From assembly GCA_035502515.1 (NCBI GenBank), contig DATJUH010000178.1, positions 1 through 8,083 of the forward strand: a stretch of 8,083 nucleotides of DNA, read 5' to 3'. Shown one piece after another: positions 1 through 5,369 of this stretch. The stretch's first letter is position 1. Every line of letters starts with the position of its first letter. The stretch is from Fen-671 sp035502515 (GTDB taxonomy: Bacteria; Actinomycetota; Acidimicrobiia; Acidimicrobiales; Palsa-688). The position numbers and the translations under genes were made by a program. A model generated the notes under the pieces. The model was given only the letters and a program-made list of their open reading frames with translations. It had not been told where the DNA came from and did not search any database.

Positions 1-9
1 GGCGGGTTA

Positions 10-24
10 GTGATGTTTCATCAC
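10..24 (-). terminator. Short perfect hairpin downstream of the DUF1269-like gene
   Basis: GTGATG (10-15) and CATCAC (19-24) form a perfect 6-base inverted repeat around TTT. It lies about 75 bases past the stop of the minus-strand DUF1269-like gene, so a transcript end is possible. There is no clear U-run after the stem on the minus strand, and a short symmetric site like this could equally be a protein-binding dyad for a gene left of the window. The rest of bases 1-98 shows no gene. Confidence 0.25.
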
Positions 25-98
25 ATTTCCCGGTTCAGTTCGGCCTTCTTGACGCTGCCGGGGGTTGGACGGCGGACCGTTGACGCCATCTGCAGCCG

Positions 99-575
99 TT
101 AGGACGCGCTGGCAGTGGCGGCCGTCTGAGCTTCCTCGACTTCCTCGTCCGAGACAGGATGTGTTTCCGTGGTGCCGCCCAGCTCGGTCAGCTTGTCAGC
201 CACGAGAGTGGCTTCGGAAACTGGAGCCAGTACGCCGACGGCGGCCTTGCCCCCTTCCAGCTCTTTGCTGAGCCGCTCGCGGTCGGCGTCCTTCAGACCG
301 AGGTTCTTGTGGTGAAGGGCGCCGAGCAGGCCACCCCCTATGACGCCGGCGGCCAGTCCCACCGGCGTGACCAGCGCCACAACGGCGCCGATCCCGGCGC
401 CCTTGCCCCAACTGCGCTTGCCCACCTTGTCCGCCTTGAGCTTGCCGTTCTCGTCCAGGACGAGGACCCCCACGGCGTCGCCCTTCGCCACCCCCGATTC
501 CTTCATAGAGGCTGCTGCCGAGTCGGCCGATGCCTCGTCGTTGAAGATCGCCAAGACGACCGTGTGATTGGCCAT
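99..575 (-). CDS. DUF1269-like glycine-zipper protein (hypothetical stress-type protein)
   Basis: The predicted protein has 158 residues. Residues 4-11 form a hydrophobic strand (TVVLAIFN), followed by a DEASADSAAASMKE helix and a second strand, GVLVL (36-40), which suggests a small ferredoxin-like alpha/beta half. Residues 59-88 are rich in Gly, Ala and Val with GxxxG-like spacing, a glycine-zipper or hairpin-like membrane-associating stretch. A second alpha/beta half follows (AAVGVLAPV, 111-119; ADKLTELGG, 126-134), and the tail is acidic (SDEEVEEAQ). This arrangement resembles DUF1269 proteins of actinobacteria, whose biochemical role is not established. The ATG at 575 is preceded by an AAGGAAGGG SD about 6 bases upstream, which supports the start. 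The gene stands alone, with a long gene-free region behind its start. No catalytic residues are recognised. Family placement rests on pattern memory, not on a search. Confidence 0.8.
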   Translation of the reverse strand: MANHTVVLAIFNDEASADSAAASMKESGVAKGDAVGVLVLDENGKLKADKVGKRSWGKGAGIGAVVALVTPVGLAAGVIGGGLLGALHHKNLGLKDADRERLSKELEGGKAAVGVLAPVSEATLVADKLTELGGTTETHPVSDEEVEEAQTAATASAS

Positions 576-753
576 GAGCCCTTCCTTTCTCGCAGACCAG
601 GCGTGTGCGCCTGATGGGTACTCTCCGCCATTTCAGCGCCGGGGGCACGCCACGCCACCACCCGGGAGGGGTGATTGCGCCCGCCGACGCTGGTGCCGAA
701 GTGGCCGGCGCCTACTTCAGGGCTCGGGGCGATCTTGGGGCCGCCCTGGAAGA

Positions 754-798
754 ACGGGCCCGTAGCGGCCGGGCCCGCCGGGCCGGCGCTGGCCGGCG
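754..798. repeat. GC-rich cluster of short palindromes
   Basis: Within about 45 bases there are ACGGGCCCGT (754-763), CCGGGCCCG (769-777) and two copies of GGCCGGCG (781-788 and 791-798). These could fold into strong alternative hairpins. No U-run follows on either strand, so a classical intrinsic terminator is not shown. It may simply reflect extreme local GC content. Confidence 0.3.
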
Positions 799-957
799 TC
801 GCTACCAGTACGGCCCCGGCAGTGCAGGTTAAAAAGGCCAGTTGAGGAAGCGCGCTCCGGCACTACCGACCCACCGAAGCTGGTCGCCAGGCAAACAGTT
901 GCGCTGGCACAGGCCAGGCCGGCAACGCCGAAACCGGGCAGGTTGAGAGGCACCGGA

Positions 958-988
958 CGAACTGATCGTGACCGGCGCCGTCAGTTCG
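958..988. repeat. 8-base perfect inverted repeat (CGAACTGA / TCAGTTCG)
   Basis: CGAACTGA (958-965) and TCAGTTCG (981-988) are perfect reverse complements separated by 15 bases that contain the palindrome CGGCGCCG. It sits about 375 bases upstream of the GNAT start and about 385 upstream of the DUF1269-like start, in otherwise empty DNA. It could be an operator or an RNA stem-loop. There is no U-run. Confidence 0.3.
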
Positions 989-1361
989 CCACCTAGCGGT
1001 CCGTAGCCTGCGATCATGCAGTCATCGCCGCCCCGGGTGTGCCCGGCCTTTCGGCTGGAAGCTCCCCCGCCGTCGGGTAAAGCCGTTTACGTGCCTACTC
1101 CTGGCTGCCCCGTACCGCCAAGCCCGCTCTACAAAACCCCTGACCAGCCCACCAGTCATCGCCGAGGACGCCTCCTTCGTTGCGAATGGCCCGGTTGGAG
1201 AGCGTAGTTCGGTTGAGTTGGCCTCGCCCCGGACCGGGCCTTCTTAAGGCGAACACCTGGATGAGCCGGGCCGGGGGGCGGCGGTAAGGGGCATGCTTTG
1301 GGCGGGCGGGCATACGCCACGACGACGGCGGGTGGGTGACCTCAACTAAGGACGGGCCTTT

Positions 1362-1874
1362 ATGTCGGCAGTTGTAAAGGAAGCGACGCCTGCTGACGCA
1401 GAGCGATGGGTCGGGCTCAAGGCTCTGCTGGACCAAGAAACGCACCTGATGCTGCTCGAGCCGAACGAGCGCGACACCGACGTCGCCATCGTCCAGGCGC
1501 AACTCGAGCGGACGAGCGCCTCAAGCAATTCCGTCGTACTGGTAGCTGAAGACAACGACCAACTGGTCGGCTACGTCGAACTGGAAGGAGGGCCCTTCCA
1601 GCGCAACCGGGGCACGGCAACTCTCGTCATTGGCGTGCTCGAGTCAGCTTCCGGACGGGGACTGGGCACGAGGTTGCTCGGCGAGGCGGAACGATGGGCG
1701 ACAGCCCACGGCCTGCACCGCCTGGAGCTCACGGTTATGGAGCACAACGACAGGGCCGCGGCCCTGTACCAGCGCATGGGTTACGAAATCGAAGGCCGCC
1801 GACGGGAGTGTTTATTGGTCGATGGCCGCCTTATCGACGAGTTCTATATGGCAAAACTTCTTGCTGACCTATAG
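1362..1874 (+). CDS. GNAT-family N-acetyltransferase
   Basis: A 170-residue protein of normal length for a stand-alone GNAT domain, which transfers an acetyl group from acetyl-CoA to an amine. Residues 58-74 (VVLVAEDNDQLVGYVEL) form the usual beta2-beta3 hairpin. Residues 86-104 form motif A, with the pyrophosphate-binding loop SGRGLGTR (97-104). HNDRAAALYQRMGYEIEGRRRE (128-149) is motif B, with the common Asn and the Tyr of LYxxxGY. The substrate cannot be read from sequence; peptide N-termini, antibiotics, polyamines and small metabolites are all possible. The ATG start is supported by AAGGA (1348-1352), 9 bases upstream. The gene is monocistronic and convergent with the small ORF and flavoprotein on the other strand. 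Confidence is high for the fold and low for any specific function. Confidence 0.92.
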   Translation: MSAVVKEATPADAERWVGLKALLDQETHLMLLEPNERDTDVAIVQAQLERTSASSNSVVLVAEDNDQLVGYVELEGGPFQRNRGTATLVIGVLESASGRGLGTRLLGEAERWATAHGLHRLELTVMEHNDRAAALYQRMGYEIEGRRRECLLVDGRLIDEFYMAKLLADL

Positions 1875-1892
1875 AAAACACGGTGGTTCGAA

Positions 1893-1937
1893 GGCGGGCT
1901 ACGGTCTAAGGCAGACGCCCTTTGAACGGTGCCCGCC
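1893..1937 (+). terminator. Possible stem-loop terminator after the GNAT gene
   Basis: GGCGGGC (1893-1899) pairs with GCCCGCC (1931-1937). Inside the loop, GTCT (1904-1907) pairs with AGAC (1913-1916). The structure begins 18 bases after the GNAT stop, a position that suits transcript termination. No U-run follows, which is common in high-GC actinobacteria but weakens the call. It overlaps the end of the possible small ORF on the other strand. Confidence 0.3.
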
Positions 1938-2049
1938 ACCAACGGGGTGCCCACTGCCGGTTCGGCCGCCTGCCGGATCTGCACCTACGTTCAACCTTTG
2001 TCTCGTACTCGGCCTGGCACAGGTACGGCGCCAACAACAAGACTTCCAT
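1906..2049 (-). CDS. Possible 47-residue basic small protein
   Basis: An ATG at 2049 is preceded by GGAGG (minus strand, 2061-2057) with a 7-base spacer, one of the best SD-start pairs in the window. The predicted product has 47 residues: a hydrophobic N-terminus (MEVLLLAPYLCQAEYETKVE) followed by an Arg/Trp-rich tail containing RRCRSGRRPNRQ and RWWR. It has two cysteines (11 and 23). I recognise no family. It lies in the convergent gap about 190 bases downstream of the flavoprotein stop, on the same strand, and its end overlaps a possible GNAT terminator. The composition resembles what random high-GC DNA can encode, so the SD is the main evidence. It could be a genuine small protein, a leader-type ORF or chance. 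Confidence 0.3.
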   Translation of the reverse strand: MEVLLLAPYLCQAEYETKVERRCRSGRRPNRQWAPRWWRAPFKGRLP

Positions 2050-2138
2050 CGTCTTTCCTCCGGTCGTCTTCGATAGGGTCCGTACACCCTGAAGTGGACG
2101 GTTGCCACTACGACGAACGAGCCGGGGCTCCCTGGACA

Positions 2139-2173
2139 TGTCTTTCGGAAAGACAACGCCGCCTGTCGGGCGG
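2139..2173. terminator. Tandem hairpins in the convergent GNAT/flavoprotein gap
   Basis: TGTCTTT (2139-2145) pairs perfectly with AAAGACA (2149-2155) around a CGG loop. Immediately beside it, CCGCC (2159-2163) pairs with GGCGG (2169-2173) around a 5-base loop. The pair lies 65-100 bases past the stop of the minus-strand flavoprotein, consistent with ending that transcript or acting in both directions. Strong U-runs are absent. Confidence 0.35.
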
Positions 2174-2239
2174 GGCATGGTCAGCCCGGCCGCATCTTCG
2201 TCCTTCAACCCGTAATGGAGAGCACGTGACCGGCCACCG

Positions 2240-3484
2240 TCATGCTCGGGGGTTGGCGGCCAAATATTGCGCCAGGTGGTCCACCACCTCGCGTGCGTCG
2301 TCCTCGATCCCGTGGATAAAAGTTGATTTCCGCCTGCGTAGGACGGGAAGTCCCAGCGCGTATAACCCGGGCATGTCGACCACGCCCCCATCGTGACGTA
2401 GCTGGCCCTTTCGATCGAAAACGGGAACGTCGAGCCATCGGTAATCGGGGCGGAAACCGGTCGCCCACACGATCGTGCGAATTTCACCGCTGCGCATGTC
2501 GAGCTGCCACCGGGCTGCCTCCGGGACGCGGGTCGGCGCCATACGCTCGGCCGCTCCCACCTCTGCAGCGCGCCCGTCAGCCTCAGCCCAGGTATCGAAG
2601 GTGTCGAGCAGGCGCCCCATCTTGAGGTCGGCGAGAGTGAACATATTGCGCAAGCCGCCCGAGAACAGGGCGCGGCCGTCACGTATGTCGGCCCAACGGC
2701 CGACGAGCTCTGCGCCCATGGCGGTGAGCGCGTTCAAATCGAGCGTGTCCCGTTCAGATGTACCGACCAGCTGCGGCGACGGGAGCCGTCGGGCCCTCGT
2801 CAGGTCCTCGATCTCGTCGTACCGCTGGTCCCAGATGCCCGAGGCGTCCATCCACCACAGCACGTCACGGCCACGGTAGGTGCGGGGCAGCCGCACGTGC
2901 TCCCCTACTGAAACGGTCACCGGACGCCCCGAGCGCAACAGCTCCGCCGCCAGCTGCACACCGCTGGCGGAGGCCCCGACTACGAGCACTCCGCCCTCGT
3001 CCACCTGGTCCGGGTTGCGGTAGTTGAACGGCGTCAGCTGGTCGACAGACGCCGGCACCGCATTAGCGAACGCCGGCAGCGCGGGTTGGTTACAAGCTCC
3101 GCTGGCGATTATCACCGCCCGGCAACCGAAATCGCCGCGGTCCGAGACAACGCGGTACCCGCCGGGGCGGGATTGCAGGGAGGTGACGTTCGCCTCGGTC
3201 AGTACGGGGGCGCCCGTGACCTTGGCGAACTTCTCTATGAAATCGACCACCTCTCCCATGTGCATGTAACCGTCGGGGTCGGGGCCTTCGTAAAAGTGGC
3301 CGGGTAGGCGGCTCTGCCAGTTTGGGGTAAGCAGGCGTAACGAGTCCCAGCGTTCCGTCCGCCAGGAGTTGGCCACCTCCCCGCGCTCGAGCACGACGTG
3401 GTCAACCGACCGCTGGCTCAGGAAGTAACTTGCCGCCAGGCCGGCATGGCCGGCGCCGACTACAACTGCGGCGGTGCGCTGTAT
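2240..3484 (-). CDS. FAD/NAD(P)-dependent oxidoreductase (flavin monooxygenase-like); non-canonical start
   Basis: A flavoprotein of about 414 residues in the class that includes flavin-containing monooxygenases and CzcO-like proteins. Numbering from ATA at 3484, the FAD-binding Rossmann loop is VVVGAGHAGLAA (7-18; GxGxxG at 10-15), ending near VVLERG. The region LLTPNWQSRLPGHFY (51-65) is typical of this group. A second Rossmann motif, VVGASASGVQLA (168-179), should bind NAD(P)H. ATGFRPDYRWL (341-351) is the conserved C-terminal ATG motif. The first ATG or GTG in frame is at 3394 and would delete the FAD loop. The reading frame is open upstream of it, and an AGAGG SD (3496-3492) sits 7 bases before ATA at 3484. 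A CTG at 3499 overlaps the osmC-like stop as CTGA but has a poorly spaced SD. The gene is coupled to the OsmC-family gene. The substrate is unknown. Resemblance to the MSMEG_0569-type flavoproteins is a memory-based guess. Confidence 0.85.
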   Translation of the reverse strand: MQRTAAVVVGAGHAGLAASYFLSQRSVDHVVLERGEVANSWRTERWDSLRLLTPNWQSRLPGHFYEGPDPDGYMHMGEVVDFIEKFAKVTGAPVLTEANVTSLQSRPGGYRVVSDRGDFGCRAVIIASGACNQPALPAFANAVPASVDQLTPFNYRNPDQVDEGGVLVVGASASGVQLAAELLRSGRPVTVSVGEHVRLPRTYRGRDVLWWMDASGIWDQRYDEIEDLTRARRLPSPQLVGTSERDTLDLNALTAMGAELVGRWADIRDGRALFSGGLRNMFTLADLKMGRLLDTFDTWAEADGRAAEVGAAERMAPTRVPEAARWQLDMRSGEIRTIVWATGFRPDYRWLDVPVFDRKGQLRHDGGVVDMPGLYALGLPVLRRRKSTFIHGIEDDAREVVDHLAQYLAANPRA

Positions 3485-3499
3485 GGCTCGACCTCTCAG
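3484..3499 (-). promoter_or_regulatory. Ribosome-binding site and unusual start region of the flavoprotein
   Basis: Read on the minus strand, the upstream gene's TGA (3498-3496) runs into AGAGG (3496-3492), then a 7-base spacer TCGAGCC, then ATA (3484-3482) followed by CAG CGC. The SD and spacing point to translation starting at ATA, a codon rarely used for initiation. One base change (ATA to ATG) would give an ordinary start, so a recent mutation or a sequence error is possible. Confidence 0.5.
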
Positions 3500-4044
3500 G
3501 CGACCTCGACGGTGACGTTCGTCGGGTTGGTGAGCGCATCGAAAACCGCAGAGCGCTTTTGGGACTGCGCCACCAGGGCCTCGATCTCCTGCTTCGAGGC
3601 ATCTGCGTCGATCGTGAAAGTCACCGTCACGTCATTGAACCCGTTGCGGACGTCGCTGTCGACACCGAGGATCCCACGGATGTCATGGTGCCCCTCGACG
3701 GTCGCCTCAACCGAGCGCAACTGAATGCCCCGGTTCTGCGCTACAGAGGCCACGCCGGCGGTAAGGCAGCTGGCCAAGCCGACCAGCAGGAACTCGATCG
3801 GGGTGATCCCGTTGTCCTCGGCCGCGAAGACCGCCGGATGGTCGGCTTCGAAGACCCCCTCGGCCTTGTGGTTGTGCTCCTCCCCGAGGCCGAAGAAGCT
3901 CTGTACCCTCGTCTGGCTATGAACGCCGTTTTGCCACCTGGACTTGGCCCTCCAGGTGAACTGGGCGGCTTCGGGCGCCTCCTTCAGCACCTCGCGGGCG
4001 TCGAGCAGCGCCTGTACATTGACTCCGTTAGTGACTGTGGTCAT
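3496..4044 (-). CDS. OsmC-family protein with only one of the two usual cysteines
   Basis: A 182-residue protein. The OsmC/Ohr family reduces organic hydroperoxides in the cytoplasm using a pair of cysteines, although many OsmC-like members are uncharacterised. Residues 30-46 (TWRAKSRWQNGVHSQTR) form the N-terminal strand region. TPIEFLLVGLASCLTAG (81-97) is the signature helix carrying Cys93 at the peroxidatic position. VTVTFTIDADAS (139-150) and the helix EALVAQSQKRSAVFDALTNP (155-174) form the C-terminal half. In that helix the usual CPVxxAL reads SAVFDAL, so the resolving cysteine is replaced by Ser165 and no other Cys is present. The ATG is preceded by GAGAGAGGG about 10 bases upstream. 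The stop lies against the flavoprotein start, suggesting one transcript, and the gene diverges from metX. It may be a non-classical OsmC acting with a partner thiol, or a protein with a different role. Confidence 0.92.
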   Translation of the reverse strand: MTTVTNGVNVQALLDAREVLKEAPEAAQFTWRAKSRWQNGVHSQTRVQSFFGLGEEHNHKAEGVFEADHPAVFAAEDNGITPIEFLLVGLASCLTAGVASVAQNRGIQLRSVEATVEGHHDIRGILGVDSDVRNGFNDVTVTFTIDADASKQEIEALVAQSQKRSAVFDALTNPTNVTVEVA

Positions 4045-4069
4045 GTCACTGATGCCCTCTCTCTTACTT

Positions 4070-4083
4070 CCATGCGCACATGG
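4070..4083. promoter_or_regulatory. Small symmetric site in the osmC-like/metX divergent region
   Basis: CCATG (4070-4074) and CATGG (4079-4083) form a perfect 5-base dyad around CGCA, 26 bases upstream of the OsmC-family start and about 63 upstream of metX. The position between two divergent genes suits an operator, but a dyad this short arises by chance fairly often. Confidence 0.25.
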
Positions 4084-4115
4084 ACGGCTTCTCTAGTGTT
4101 TCCATCGAGAGACTG

Positions 4116-4121
4116 TACAAT
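4116..4121 (+). promoter_or_regulatory. Possible -10 element for the metX operon
   Basis: TACAAT matches the sigma-70/SigA-type -10 well and lies 25 bases before the metX ATG, predicting a very short leader. At 17 bases upstream the sequence is CTAGTG, a poor -35. The overlapping TGTACA is itself a palindrome. The whole divergent gap is only about 100 bases, leaving little room for a structured leader. Confidence 0.35.
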
Positions 4122-4145
4122 ACGTCGCGCTAGGGAAAGATTGTC

Positions 4146-5369
4146 ATGATTACACGTATAGCGGCAGCCGAGCATCAGAGAGCGGGGTCAGTCGGCGTCG
4201 TAGAGACTCGTTACCTCGACCTGTCCCGGCCCTTGCCGCTCGACTGCGGAGAGGTGCTGGAGCCGGTCCGGGTGGCCTACGAGACTTACGGCACCCTCAA
4301 CCCGAAGGGCGACAATGTCATCCTGGTTTGCCACGCGCTGAGCGGCGACGCCCATGCCGCGGGTGTGTCAAGGACGGCGCCCGAGGAAGGCACACGCGAC
4401 GGGTTCGGGGCCGAGGCGCGCGACGGCCGGGCGGGCAAGGCGCTGGGCTGGTGGGACGGGATGATCGGCCCGGGCAAGGCGTTCGACACTGACCGCTTCT
4501 TCGTAGTCTCCACCAACCTGCTCGGCGGGTGCCGCGGGACTACGGGACCGGCGTCGGTCGACCCCGCCACCGGCCGGCCCTACGGTGCCAGGTTCCCTGT
4601 GATCACCGTGGCGGACATGGTGCGGACCGAACGCGCTTTCCTCGAGGAGCTGGGTATCCGCCGCTTGGCCGCGGTGGCGGGCGGTTCCCTCGGGGGGATG
4701 CAGGCATTTGAATGGGCCATTTTGTTCCCCGACCAGGTTGATGCCGTAGTGGCCATCGCCAGCACTCACGGCCTCCATCCCCAGGGCTTGGCCTGGAACG
4801 CCATCGCCAGAGAGGCCATAATGCGCGACCCGGCCTGGCAAGGTGGCCACTATTACGGCACCGGTCGCACCCCTGATGCCGGGATGGGCGTGGCCAGGAT
4901 GGTCGGCCACATCACGTACCTCTCCGCAGAGGCGTTGAGCGATAAGTTCGGCCGGCGGCTGCAGTCCGCTGACGACATCCGCTATACGATCACCGAGCCG
5001 GAGTTCGAAATCGAGAGCTACCTCGACCATCAGGCCGATTCGTTCGTCAAGCGTTTCGACGCCAATACTTACCTGTACACCTCACGCGCGTTGACCTATT
5101 TTGACCTTGCCCGCCAGTACGGCGGCGGGTCCCTGGCCCGGGCGCTCGAAGGCGTCTCGGCCCGCACACTGTTGATCGCCTTCAGCTCCGACTGGCTCTA
5201 CCCGCCCACCGCGTCCCGGGAGATCGAAAAGGTTCTTCTGGCGTTGGGCAAGCCAGTCGAGTGCCACGTGATCGAGGCGCCGTACGGCCACGACTGTTTT
5301 TTGCTGGAGGAAGCGCAGCAAACGCCCCATATCCGTCGCTTTCTGGCCCACCCTGGAGCGGGCAAGTGA
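4146..5369 (+). CDS. metX: Homoserine O-acetyltransferase
   Basis: MetX transfers an acyl group, normally acetyl from acetyl-CoA, to the hydroxyl of L-homoserine in the cytoplasm, committing it to methionine synthesis. The 407-residue length is normal for this alpha/beta-hydrolase family. Visible motifs are VRVAYETYGTLN (41-52), CHALSGDAHAAG (62-73), NLLGGCRGTTGP (124-135), the nucleophile elbow GGSLGGMQAFEWA (179-191) with Ser181, the acid Asp349 in SSDWLYPP, and His382 in YGHDCFLLE. The complete Ser-Asp-His triad implies an active enzyme. The ATG at 4146 has AGGGAAAG 6-8 bases upstream. The protein carries about 17 residues before the conserved VETRYLDL. The stop overlaps the metY GTG by 4 bases. 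Pairing with MetY favours O-acetyl over O-succinyl product, though acyl specificity cannot be read with certainty from sequence. Confidence 0.97.
   Translation: MITRIAAAEHQRAGSVGVVETRYLDLSRPLPLDCGEVLEPVRVAYETYGTLNPKGDNVILVCHALSGDAHAAGVSRTAPEEGTRDGFGAEARDGRAGKALGWWDGMIGPGKAFDTDRFFVVSTNLLGGCRGTTGPASVDPATGRPYGARFPVITVADMVRTERAFLEELGIRRLAAVAGGSLGGMQAFEWAILFPDQVDAVVAIASTHGLHPQGLAWNAIAREAIMRDPAWQGGHYYGTGRTPDAGMGVARMVGHITYLSAEALSDKFGRRLQSADDIRYTITEPEFEIESYLDHQADSFVKRFDANTYLYTSRALTYFDLARQYGGGSLARALEGVSARTLLIAFSSDWLYPPTASREIEKVLLALGKPVECHVIEAPYGHDCFLLEEAQQTPHIRRFLAHPGAGK

Larger units (their letters stand above)
576..1361. other. 786-base stretch without a convincing gene
   Basis: This lies between the divergent DUF1269-like and GNAT genes. 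Open frames here are short, low in complexity (Arg, Pro and Gly rich) and lack good SD-start pairs, so I call none of them. What can be seen is a very GC-rich palindromic patch around 754-798 (ACGGGCCCGT at 754-763, then CCGGGCCCG and repeated GCCGGC), an 8-base inverted repeat at 958-988, and a small dyad GCCTT-CTT-AAGGC at 1238-1250. Promoters for both flanking genes should lie here, but I could not identify convincing -35/-10 pairs. It could hold an unrecognised small RNA or the decayed remains of a gene. Confidence 0.5.

Noticed and set aside
1140..1240. Possible tRNA-like or small RNA segment
   Set aside because: No GGTTCGANTCC-type T-loop with a matching acceptor stem could be found.
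1095..1331. Minus-strand frame running from GNAT into the upstream gap
   Set aside because: It overlaps GNAT antisense, and the part outside GNAT has no recognised motif or good SD.
1906..2682. 258-codon minus-strand frame spanning the flavoprotein end and the gap
   Set aside because: Its upper part is an out-of-frame shadow of the flavoprotein. Only the last 47 codons have their own SD and ATG, and these are listed separately with low confidence.
4045..4145. SAM or SAH riboswitch upstream of metX
   Set aside because: The gap is only about 100 bases and shared with a divergent gene, and the conserved cores of these riboswitches are not seen. A short GAGAGACTG stretch is a superficial resemblance only.
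3430..4149. 239-codon plus-strand frame opposite the OsmC-family gene
   Set aside because: It is antisense to a gene with clear OsmC motifs, its composition is unlike a folded protein, and it has no supporting SD.
5261..5365. Upstream start for metY inside metX
   Set aside because: The 35 extra residues have no family resemblance, whereas GTG at 5366 has GGAG 7 bases upstream and the GTGA overlap.
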